64,000 nucleotides of DNA from Singulisphaera sp. GP187 (lineage in GTDB: Bacteria; Planctomycetota; GCA-002687715): the NCBI GenBank assembly GCA_945907755.1, contig CAMDTN010000001.1:62001-126000 (forward strand). Direction: 5' to 3'. Positions 1 to 7,677 of this stretch are shown piece by piece. The notes under the pieces were generated by a model, which had not been told where the DNA came from, ran no database searches, and was given only the letters and a program-made list of their open reading frames with translations. Numbering within the stretch: position 1 is the stretch's first letter; the number at the start of each line of letters is the position of its first letter. The translations under genes were made by a program, and so were the position numbers.

Positions 1-2020
1 GCTGCAAGCCGTCGCGCACAATGACGGCGATCTCGAAAGCAAAGGCTGGCTCGTAGGGGCGGCAATTCGGAATGGTTGAAGCCAGCAACAGGCTGTGGCC
101 ATCTTCGTGTTGCAGCCCTTCGCCATTCAATGTGGTGCGCCCGGCGGTGGCGCCCAGCAAGAAGCCGCGGCCGCGCAGATCGCCGAAGGCCCAGATCTGA
201 TCGCCTGTGCGCTGGAAACCGAACATCGAATAGAAGATGTAGAACGGAATCATGGGCACGCCGTGCGTGGAATACGCTGTGCCTGCCGCCGAAAACGAGG
301 CCATCGAGCCCGCTTCGGTGATGCCCTCTTCCAACAACTGCCCATCCTTCGCTTCGCGGTAGTACAGCAGCATGTTGCGGTCGATGGGCTCGTAAAGCTG
401 GCCATGCGCCGCATAGATTCCGATTTGGCGGAACAGTGGGTCCATGCCGAAGGTGCGCGCTTCATCCGGCACGATGGGCACGATGTGTTTGCCAAAGGTT
501 TTGTCGCGCAGCAGCTTGGTCAGCAAGCGCACAAAAGCCATGGTCGTGGAAACGCCTTCTTCCGTGACGATGCCTTTGCGGAACTCGGCATACACCTCGT
601 CGCCGGGCAGTGTTGGCGCGGAATCTGGCACGCGGCGGCGGCGCGGCATGGCGCCACCGAGGCTTTTGCGGTGCTCGCGCAGGTATTCCACTTCGGGGCT
701 GTCGGCGCCCGGGTGGAAATACTGCGCGTCGTCTAAGTCCTCGTCGCGGATGGGCAGTTCCAAGCGGTCGCGGAAATCGCGCAACTGTGCGCGGCTCAGT
801 TGCTTCATCTGGTGCGTGACATTGCGCGCCTCAAAGCCATCACCAAGCGTCCAGCCCTTCACCGTGTGGGCGAGGATCACTGTGGGCTGGCCTTTGTGCT
901 CGGTGGCTGCCTTGTAGGCATTCCAGATTTTCACGCGTTCGTGCCCGCCACGGCGCAGGTGATGAATCTGTTCGTCGCTCAAATGGTCGACCGTGCGCAA
1001 ACTCTCAGGTGTCTTGGCGAAGAACCGCTCGCGGGTGTAGCCACCTGGCTCACTGGCATATTTTTGCCACTCGCCGTCAACCACCGCGTTCAGTTGCTCC
1101 ACCAAGCGTCCGTGTTCGTCTTTGTCGAAGATCTGATCCCACTCCGAACCCCACAGCACTTTGATGACATTCCAACCGTTGCCACGGAAAACGCTTTCCA
1201 ATTCTTGGACGATCTTGCCGTTGCCGCGCACGGGGCCGTCGAGGCGCTGCAAATTGCAATTCACTACGAACACGAGGTTGTCGAGGCCTTCGCGCGCCGC
1301 GATGGAAAGCGAACCGAGCGATTCTGGCTCGTCGGTTTCGCCGTCCCCGACGAAAGCCCACACGCGCTGCGCACTGGTGTCCACCAAGCCGCGTGCAGCG
1401 AGGTAGCGGTTGAAGCGTGCTTGGTAAATGGCGCTCAGCGGGCCTAGCCCCATGGACACTGTGGGGAACTGCCAAAAATCTGGCATTAATCTTGGGTGTG
1501 GATAGCTGGACAATCCGCCGCCCAAACTCTCGCGGCGGAAGCGGTCCAGTTGTTCGCTGCTCATGCGCCCTTCCAAAAACGCGCGTGCATAGATACCGGG
1601 GGAGACATGGCCTTGGAACCAAATCTGGTCGCCGCCGCCTTGTGCATCCGGGCCGCGGAAAAAATGGTTGAAGCCCACTTCATAGAGCGTCGCGGCAGAG
1701 GCATAGGTGCTGATGTGCCCGCCGAGGCCGGGGTAGCGATTGTTAGCTCGGCCCACCATCACCGCAGCGTTCCAGCGCACGATGTTCTCGATGCGCAGCT
1801 CCATGGATTCATCGCCGGGATAGGCAAGCTGATCCCGATGGTGAATGCTGTTCACATAGTCGGTGCACACTGGAATGTTGCCCACGGCGCGGCGGCGGCG
1901 CGCCATCTGCAGCAATTGCGTCAACAGCCACTGCGCGCGCTCGGGGCCTTCATGCGCCAACACCGCATCGAGGGATTCCATCCACTCGCGCGTTTCCAGC
2001 GGATCGTTGTCTATGCCCAT
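1..2020 (-). CDS. aceE: Pyruvate dehydrogenase E1 component, homodimeric (5' part; 3' end outside window)
   Basis: This is the thiamine-diphosphate E1 subunit that decarboxylates pyruvate and hands the acetyl group to the E2 lipoyl domain. The reading frame stays open from the ATG at 2020 to the window edge, giving about 673 of the roughly 890 residues usual for AceE. I read on the minus strand the AceE-type N-terminus (MGIDNDPLETREWMESLDAV), the NRYPGLGGHISTYAS stretch, and the TPP motif GDGETDEPE near residue 225. The start is supported by GGAG about 10 nt upstream. It begins 16 bp after the topoisomerase stop on the same strand, so the two may be cotranscribed. No E2 or E3 gene is visible; they would lie beyond the left edge if the usual order holds. 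The organism also has a pyruvate:ferredoxin oxidoreductase at 13.5-18.2 kb. Confidence 0.95.
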   Translation of the reverse strand, partial: MGIDNDPLETREWMESLDAVLAHEGPERAQWLLTQLLQMARRRRAVGNIPVCTDYVNSIHHRDQLAYPGDESMELRIENIVRWNAAVMVGRANNRYPGLGGHISTYASAATLYEVGFNHFFRGPDAQGGGDQIWFQGHVSPGIYARAFLEGRMSSEQLDRFRRESLGGGLSSYPHPRLMPDFWQFPTVSMGLGPLSAIYQARFNRYLAARGLVDTSAQRVWAFVGDGETDEPESLGSLSIAAREGLDNLVFVVNCNLQRLDGPVRGNGKIVQELESVFRGNGWNVIKVLWGSEWDQIFDKDEHGRLVEQLNAVVDGEWQKYASEPGGYTRERFFAKTPESLRTVDHLSDEQIHHLRRGGHERVKIWNAYKAATEHKGQPTVILAHTVKGWTLGDGFEARNVTHQMKQLSRAQLRDFRDRLELPIRDEDLDDAQYFHPGADSPEVEYLREHRKSLGGAMPRRRRVPDSAPTLPGDEVYAEFRKGIVTEEGVSTTMAFVRLLTKLLRDKTFGKHIVPIVPDEARTFGMDPLFRQIGIYAAHGQLYEPIDRNMLLYYREAKDGQLLEEGITEAGSMASFSAAGTAYSTHGVPMIPFYIFYSMFGFQRTGDQIWAFGDLRGRGFLLGATAGRTTLNGEGLQHEDGHSLLLASTIPNCRPYEPAFAFEIAVIVRDGLQ

Positions 2021-2036
2021 CGGTGCGCTGCTCCGC

Positions 2037-4655
2037 TCACTCAGGCTTCGGTTCCGGTGTGTCTTCCAATTTCACTTTGGCCACAGACTTCTTGCGCACA
2101 CGCTTCGCTGGCGCCGGCTTCTCGGCCTTCGGCACGCGCACCTTGCGCGGCGGGAACTCCCACTGCAGTTCGCCATCTTTGTAGAACAGCGCCGCTTTGA
2201 ACTTCTTGCCGCGCATGGACACGAAACCGAAGAGTTCGTCGGTCTTCTCGCCGCTCAACATCTTGCGGATCTGCGCCGGCGGCAGGAAGCGATATTTGAT
2301 CTTCTCCGCCAAACGGAAGTCGCACTCCTTGTCCTTCTTGCGCGGGATGTTTTTCTCGCAGCGATAGCCGCTGCCGTCGCGGGTGACCACGCCGCCGCAG
2401 CGCGGGCACTTGCCCATCACCGTGCCGTCAGAAACGGTCTCGAAGGCGTCATCCTGCGGTTCGTCCACCTCGCCGTCATCCACAGTGGCCAACAGTTCCA
2501 CTTCCATCATGTGGTCGGCGCGCAGCACTAAATACCCCGGCGCGCGGGTGCGGCCGAAGCCCGTGTAAGGCCCGGCGCGCTTTTGCGCCAAGATGATCGC
2601 GAGCGTTTCCGGAAACACATACTTGCCGCGTTGGTCTTTGGAAATGTTCACTTCGCATTCAGCGCCAGAGCACATGTAAGAGAAAGTTTTCTCCAACAGT
2701 GCGCTGTTGCAGGCGGGGCAACGGAAGTCGGCACCCTTGGGGTGGTCCACCGCAAAAACCAGTTCGTTCTTGATGTCCCGATCGCGCAGCGCATGCACGA
2801 TCTCTTCGCACTGCTTGTGCACAGCGTCGTCCCAGTCGGCGCGGGCATAGTTACCGTTCGCCATCTGCGCGAGGCGGTATTCCCAAGTGCCGGTCAGTTC
2901 GGGCTCCGCTAAGAAGCCGAGGTTCAAGTTGCGCACGATGCGCACCAGCGTGCAGCCGAGTGGCGTGGGCATCAGTGCGCGGCCTTCGCGGCGCGCCAAG
3001 CCTTTCATGACCAAGTCTTTCACGATGGCGGCTCGGGTGGCAGGCGTGCCGATGCCCTTTTCTTTCAGCGCTTCCAGTTGCTCGTCTTCCAGCACCTGCG
3101 AATCGTCTTCCATTGTGGGCGGCGCCAGTTTCGCGCTGGCGGTTTCCATCACTTTCACCAGTGTGCCGTCGGTGTAGCGCGCGGGCGCCAGCGTTTCTTT
3201 GTCCAATACTTCAGCGAGAGTGGTGGTGACGCGGCCGTCGGCGCTTAGTGGGGCCAAGTCTTTGGCGTCGGCCACAGGTTCCACCGCGTGCCAGCCTGGT
3301 TCCACCAAACGGCGCTCGCTGGTGCCAAATGATTCGCCTTCAACCACAGTCTCGCGCGAAACATGTTCCCACTTGGCCGCGGGCAAGAACACAGCGAGGA
3401 AACGGCGCACGATGATTTCGTAGATGTTGCGCTCGTCGTCACGCAGCGTCTTCGGGTTTTCGCCAGTGGGGATGAGTGCGAAGTGGTCGCCCACTTTCTT
3501 GTCGTTGAACACATTGGTGCTGATCACCGGTTGCATTGCAGCCACGCTTCCGGCGACGGAAATCGCGCGCGACGCCACCGCAGCCATTTCGCCTTGCAAC
3601 AGCGCGCTCACCAAACGGGGGATCTCTGCGCGGTAATCCGACGGCAGGTAGCGCGAATTGGTACGCGGGTAAGTCACCGCTTTCTTCTGCTCATATAACG
3701 ACTGCACCAAGCTCAGGGTGCGGTCCAACGTGTAACCAAAGCGCGACGAAGCTTCGCGCTGCAACGAAGTGAGGTCGTACAGCAGCGGCGGCAATTTGGT
3801 CTTGGTGGTGTGGCGCTCGGTGGCAATGCCCTGACGCCCTTGCACCTTGGCGGCGACATCGGCGGCTTGTTGGCGCGTGGAGGTGCGGTCCTTTTTGTCG
3901 GCATCCGCAGCGTTGTTTTGCCAGCGTCCCACGTAGGAGCCCGTGCCGGTGTCGAAGGTGGCATCGAGTTGGAAATAGTCTTCCGAGCGGAAGGCGTCGA
4001 TCTCGCGTTCGCGATCGACCAAGAAAGCGAGTGTCGGTGTTTTCACGCGGCCCACCGCGAAGAAGGCTTTGGCGCGGCCCATGAACTTGCGCGTGAAGCC
4101 GCGTGTGCCGTTCATGCCCACGATCCAGTCGGCTTCGTCGCGCGCATAGGCGGCGTCGCGCAGCGCGGCGTAGGCCTTCGCGTCGCGCAGTTCACCAAAC
4201 GCATTGCGAATGGCGTTGGTGGTCATGGACTGCAACCACAAACGCTGCACGGGTTTCTCGGCGACGGTGGGGTCGTCATCCGTGGCGTGCTCCAAGATCA
4301 GCGAGAAAATCAGTTCGCCTTCGCGTCCTGCGTCGCAGGCGTTCACCACCTTGGTCACATCGGCGCGGCGCAGTTGCTTCACCAAGTTCTTCAGCAACTC
4401 TGCGCTGCGCGCGTTGCCTTCGCGCGGCTTGCGGATGAACTTCGCCGGCAAGATGGGCAGTTCGCCGAGCGACCAATGTTTCCAGCGCTTCTCATAGAGC
4501 GCAGGGTGTTGGAGTTCCAACAAATGGCCGCTGGCCCACGCGATCACCATCTGCGGGCTCTCTAAAGTGTTCTCGTTCTTATTCTTGAACCCGCCAAGGA
4601 CGCGGGAGAAATCGTCGGCGACCGACTTCTTCTCTGTGATCACGAGTGTCTTCAT
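2037..4655 (-). CDS. topB: Type IA DNA topoisomerase (topoisomerase III type)
   Basis: ATP-independent type IA topoisomerase that passes single strands and decatenates DNA. The 872-residue product starts with a Toprim domain (ITEKKSVADDF at 6-16; NACDAGREGELIF at 105-117). The catalytic tyrosine is Y329 in TYPRTNSRYL. The C-terminal part carries zinc-ribbon motifs: CPAC...C...C around 660 and CPRCGG...C...C around 755. A glycine/phenylalanine-rich topoisomerase repeat (LFGFVSMRGKKFKAALFY) follows, then a basic tail with KRVRKKS. The frame is open 8 codons further upstream, but the ATG at 4655 has AAAGGA at a good distance and gives the usual MKTLVITEKKS start. The TopB assignment rests on the DAGREGE form and on YPRT(N/D)SRYL. 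Confidence 0.93.
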   Translation of the reverse strand: MKTLVITEKKSVADDFSRVLGGFKNKNENTLESPQMVIAWASGHLLELQHPALYEKRWKHWSLGELPILPAKFIRKPREGNARSAELLKNLVKQLRRADVTKVVNACDAGREGELIFSLILEHATDDDPTVAEKPVQRLWLQSMTTNAIRNAFGELRDAKAYAALRDAAYARDEADWIVGMNGTRGFTRKFMGRAKAFFAVGRVKTPTLAFLVDREREIDAFRSEDYFQLDATFDTGTGSYVGRWQNNAADADKKDRTSTRQQAADVAAKVQGRQGIATERHTTKTKLPPLLYDLTSLQREASSRFGYTLDRTLSLVQSLYEQKKAVTYPRTNSRYLPSDYRAEIPRLVSALLQGEMAAVASRAISVAGSVAAMQPVISTNVFNDKKVGDHFALIPTGENPKTLRDDERNIYEIIVRRFLAVFLPAAKWEHVSRETVVEGESFGTSERRLVEPGWHAVEPVADAKDLAPLSADGRVTTTLAEVLDKETLAPARYTDGTLVKVMETASAKLAPPTMEDDSQVLEDEQLEALKEKGIGTPATRAAIVKDLVMKGLARREGRALMPTPLGCTLVRIVRNLNLGFLAEPELTGTWEYRLAQMANGNYARADWDDAVHKQCEEIVHALRDRDIKNELVFAVDHPKGADFRCPACNSALLEKTFSYMCSGAECEVNISKDQRGKYVFPETLAIILAQKRAGPYTGFGRTRAPGYLVLRADHMMEVELLATVDDGEVDEPQDDAFETVSDGTVMGKCPRCGGVVTRDGSGYRCEKNIPRKKDKECDFRLAEKIKYRFLPPAQIRKMLSGEKTDELFGFVSMRGKKFKAALFYKDGELQWEFPPRKVRVPKAEKPAPAKRVRKKSVAKVKLEDTPEPKPE

Positions 4656-5017
4656 GTCCGCGGTCCTTTCGGCTGGCACTTGGGCGTCGGCGGCGGCGAA
4701 TTGGTTCGCCGGGCACCGTTCTTGGGTGGCGGATCATGAACCCATGGGGCAAGGTCCATCAAGGGCAGGGGCAAATCGCGCTGTTTCTGGGGGGCCCCCT
4801 GAGCCAGCGCTGGAGGCATGTTCCGTGCGCAAAAAGCACCCGGCGATCTTCGTGCATAACACGCTGCACCGCAATGATTTGAAGGCGTATTGATCGCGGG
4901 CACTATTTGAAACTAAGGAAACTATGAGGGGCGCTCGATGCTGCATCAACAAATATCTTACGGCCCGCGGCTTGCATGGTGTGAAGCGGCCCGTTGTGGC
5001 CCTGGAGGAGACTTCTC
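4656..5017. other. Intergenic region between divergent topB and porin genes
   Basis: About 360 bp without a supported gene; short frames here lack ribosome sites and family features. It must hold the promoters of both neighbours. A GC palindrome (GGGGGGCCCCC) lies near 4789-4799. I see no convincing -35/-10 pair. The porin start at 5018 is preceded by a strong GGAGGAG. Confidence 0.5.
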
Positions 5018-6448
5018 ATGACAAAGACACTGTGGACGGCTGTGGGTGTGCTGCTCGTGTGCGGCAGCCTCGTGGCTCAGGATGTTGAACAGCGGTTGCG
5101 CGACCTCGAGTCGCGTGCTGCACGGGCAGATGGCCTCGCGACGCGAGTGCATGAACTGGAAGGTCGCCTGCAGACCTACGAAGCGGCGGATCAGTCGGCA
5201 GCGTTGGAAGCGTCCATCGCGGCGCTGTCCGAACGCCAGCCAGCAGCGGGAACGGTCACGGCGCGCAAGGCTTCGGCCATCACGCTGGGCGGCCAGTTCC
5301 GCATGCGCGGCGAAGCGCGCTCGCCCTTCAACTACGCGTCGACCTCCACGCTCATCGTGCCGGATAACATTTTCGCCCTGATGCGCACGCGCATCAATGT
5401 GGACGCTCGCGTGGCCGACAATGTCCGCGTGTTCGCAGAGCTTCAGGACTCGCGCTACCTCGGTGAAGAGGGAAGTGTGACCGCCGACACCGCCGGTGTC
5501 GACTTGCACCAAGGCTTCGCGGAAATCGAGAAGATCTTCGGCAGCAACTTCACCGCACGCCTCGGGCGCACGGAATTGTCGTTGTGGAACCAGCGCCTCG
5601 TCAGCCCGCTGGATTGGCACATGGTTGGCCGTGCATGGGACGGCCTGTTGGTCAGCGGCACCCAAGGTGATTTCGATATCGCAGGCGGCTGGCATGTGGT
5701 GCGCGACGACATGGCCCCAACGCCAGCAGCAACGGCGAACACAGACCATTTGGAATGGGCTGCAGCCACCTTCAAGGGCCTGAAAGATCAGCAGCTCGGC
5801 GCAGCCTTCTTCTGGCTGGAAGCTGCGAGCGGCGGCCTTTCCATGGGCACCGCCACTTTGCATGGCGAAGGCAAGTGCGACGGTTTCGACTGGTCTGCCG
5901 ATGCAGCATGGCAGAGCGGTTTGAACGGCGCGCTCAAGATCGAGGCCTACGCTTTGGCCGCAACGGCGGGCTACACATTTGATGGCGATCTCAAGCCTCG
6001 CGTCAGCGCGGAATGGACTTTCGGCAGCGGCGACAGCGACGGCGCCGCCAACGGCAAGTTCGAGACCTTCAATCCGCTCTACTCCTTTGGTCACTACTAC
6101 CAGGGCTTCATGGATCTGTTCTCTTGGAAGAACGGCACCGACATGGCCCTGCGTGCAGAGATCAAGCCAGCAGACGGCTGGAGCACCGAATTGGCGTTCC
6201 ACGGGTTCTGGCTCGACACCACCAACGACGCTTGGTACGGCGCCACTGGCGGAGTGATTCGCCCCGCGTCTGCGGGCGCGAGCGATCAACTCGGCTACGA
6301 GATGGATCTGTCCGCCAAGTACACCTTCGCTAAGAACACAGTGCTCTGGTTCGGCTACTCGCGCTTCTTCGCGGGCGACTTTGTCGACGCCACCGGTGCA
6401 TCTGACGACTCTGACTGGATCTGGGCGCAGCTCACCGCCACGTTCTGA
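5018..6448 (+). CDS. Outer-membrane porin of the alginate-export (AlgE-like) type
   Basis: Predicted outer-membrane beta-barrel of 476 residues. A signal peptide (MTKTLWTAVGVLLVCGSLVAQ, then D) precedes a heptad-rich, probably coiled-coil segment at about 22-75. After it come alternating strands rich in aromatic and charged residues; examples are GGQFRMRGEARSPF, ARLGRTELSLWNQRLVSP and VLWFGYSRFFAGDF. The protein ends in LTATF with a C-terminal phenylalanine, as is typical for BamA-inserted barrels. Charged and aromatic strand pairs match the alginate_exp family, but the substrate cannot be read from sequence. The start at 5018 is chosen over an in-frame ATG at 4994 because GGAGGAG lies just upstream and the signal peptide then begins correctly. 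The gene is monocistronic and convergent with the ABC module downstream. Confidence 0.8.
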   Translation: MTKTLWTAVGVLLVCGSLVAQDVEQRLRDLESRAARADGLATRVHELEGRLQTYEAADQSAALEASIAALSERQPAAGTVTARKASAITLGGQFRMRGEARSPFNYASTSTLIVPDNIFALMRTRINVDARVADNVRVFAELQDSRYLGEEGSVTADTAGVDLHQGFAEIEKIFGSNFTARLGRTELSLWNQRLVSPLDWHMVGRAWDGLLVSGTQGDFDIAGGWHVVRDDMAPTPAATANTDHLEWAAATFKGLKDQQLGAAFFWLEAASGGLSMGTATLHGEGKCDGFDWSADAAWQSGLNGALKIEAYALAATAGYTFDGDLKPRVSAEWTFGSGDSDGAANGKFETFNPLYSFGHYYQGFMDLFSWKNGTDMALRAEIKPADGWSTELAFHGFWLDTTNDAWYGATGGVIRPASAGASDQLGYEMDLSAKYTFAKNTVLWFGYSRFFAGDFVDATGASDDSDWIWAQLTATF

Positions 6449-6564
6449 TCTGGAAGCTCCTCAACGACACGGCTGCGGTTCCGCAATAAGTACGCGGGGC
6501 CGCGGCCACTATGTTGCCGGTGCACGCGGCGCGCTGCAGCGATACGCATCAGCGCGCGGTCAGC

Positions 6565-7668
6565 TCACTTGTGATCGTGGCCGTCGTGGTTCTCTGCAGG
6601 GGCGATGCTGGGCACAGCGGCGGGCGCTTCGGGCTGCAAGTCATCGGCCTTCTTCTGGAAATATTCTTCCAAGGTGTAGGGGCGAATGGTGGCCACCCAA
6701 TTGAAACCACTGCGCTCGATGAACCAGTCATTCTCTTTTTCACGCTTGGCACCGACGCTGATCATCGTGGTCTTGCCGTCCTTGAGCACCAAGGTGGCTT
6801 TGGCCGTGGGCTTGTCGAAGCCGTATTCCGCTTTGCGTTCAGCGCCGATGGGTTCCGCGAGGTACATGCGCCCCAATGCTGCCAGCAGCGCTTCCACTTT
6901 GCCGTTGTCCGCAAGACGCGGCGGCGTGGCACTGATTTCTGTCCATAGCGATTCCGTTTCCGGCTTCGCGCCCTCCGCCAATGGCGGTGCATCTGCTGCG
7001 CGGGGTTTCTCGCGTTCGCTGCGTTCCAATGTCAGCACACCGGCCTCGCGTTCCAATGTCACTCTGGTGACTTCCGCGGTGGGCACATCCGTGAATTGCG
7101 TTTCCACCCAGGCGTTGGCCGAGGTGCCGAATTCGTAAGTGTCTACTCCGGTGGCGTGATGCGCGGCGTCGCCACCATTGCGGCGATAGAAGACCGAAGA
7201 ACCTTGCTTGCCGGTGCCCAAGAAGAAATCGGCGAGCACGGTGCCATCAGCCTTCTTCAACAGCACATGGCGATTGAAGCGTTGATCCGCTACCTCCAGC
7301 GAAGTGAAGGATTTCTCTTGGCGCGTGGCCACGCGCCCGACGCTGATGCGCTGCACCGCGCTGACGAGATTGTCCAATTCGATCTCGCGCACAGGGAACG
7401 CGCCTTTGTCGGCTAGGCCGAATTTGCCCAAAGGCGCAGTGGCGTCTGCGTTGGCGGCGGGCTTGCGCTCGCGCTCCAACTGCACCGAAGTGCCATCACT
7501 TTCGATGATGCTGATGCTGGCGATGTCTTCAGCTTTCAACGAGGCATAGGGCTGCGTGGCCTCGATTATGACGCCGCCTTGCGTGGCGGTGTCTGGCCCG
7601 AGGAACACAAGGATGGCCGCGAGTTGCAGCGCCGCGCAAATTGCCAATATCCAACTGGTGCGATTCAT
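6565..7668 (-). CDS. DUF4340 domain protein, partner of the GldF/GldG-like exporter
   Basis: 367-residue protein with one N-terminal membrane anchor (MNRTSWILAICAALQLAAILVFL) and an extracytoplasmic part containing two DUF4340-like repeats. Each repeat has paired statements about a function of the form L-x-S...V and F-L-G motifs (DFFLGTGKQGSSVFYRR; MISVGAKREKENDWFIER). The C-terminus is histidine-rich (ENHDGHDHK) and might bind metal. DUF4340 genes are commonly adjacent to GldG-type ABC auxiliary proteins, as here: this gene begins 9 bp after the GldF-GldG stop. The molecular function is not known. It most likely acts on the outside of the membrane with the exporter. Confidence 0.8.
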   Translation of the reverse strand: MNRTSWILAICAALQLAAILVFLGPDTATQGGVIIEATQPYASLKAEDIASISIIESDGTSVQLERERKPAANADATAPLGKFGLADKGAFPVREIELDNLVSAVQRISVGRVATRQEKSFTSLEVADQRFNRHVLLKKADGTVLADFFLGTGKQGSSVFYRRNGGDAAHHATGVDTYEFGTSANAWVETQFTDVPTAEVTRVTLEREAGVLTLERSEREKPRAADAPPLAEGAKPETESLWTEISATPPRLADNGKVEALLAALGRMYLAEPIGAERKAEYGFDKPTAKATLVLKDGKTTMISVGAKREKENDWFIERSGFNWVATIRPYTLEEYFQKKADDLQPEAPAAVPSIAPAENHDGHDHK

Positions 7669-7677
7669 GTGTGCTCC

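Noticed and set aside
105-117. Toprim motif DAGREGE of the topoisomerase as a damaged active site (residue numbers of the protein starting at 4655)
   Set aside because: The DAG form in place of DAD/DPD is a common variant in TopB-type enzymes.
3810-4565. 251-codon plus-strand frame opposite the topoisomerase gene
   Set aside because: Antisense to a well-supported gene; product is A/H/R-rich without motifs, as expected from GC-driven open frames.
4785-4803. GC palindrome as a terminator of topB-aceE or the porin
   Set aside because: It lies upstream of both divergent genes and has no T-run.
4958-6289. 443-codon minus-strand frame opposite the porin
   Set aside because: No ribosome site or family features; the plus-strand porin has a signal peptide, SD and barrel pattern.
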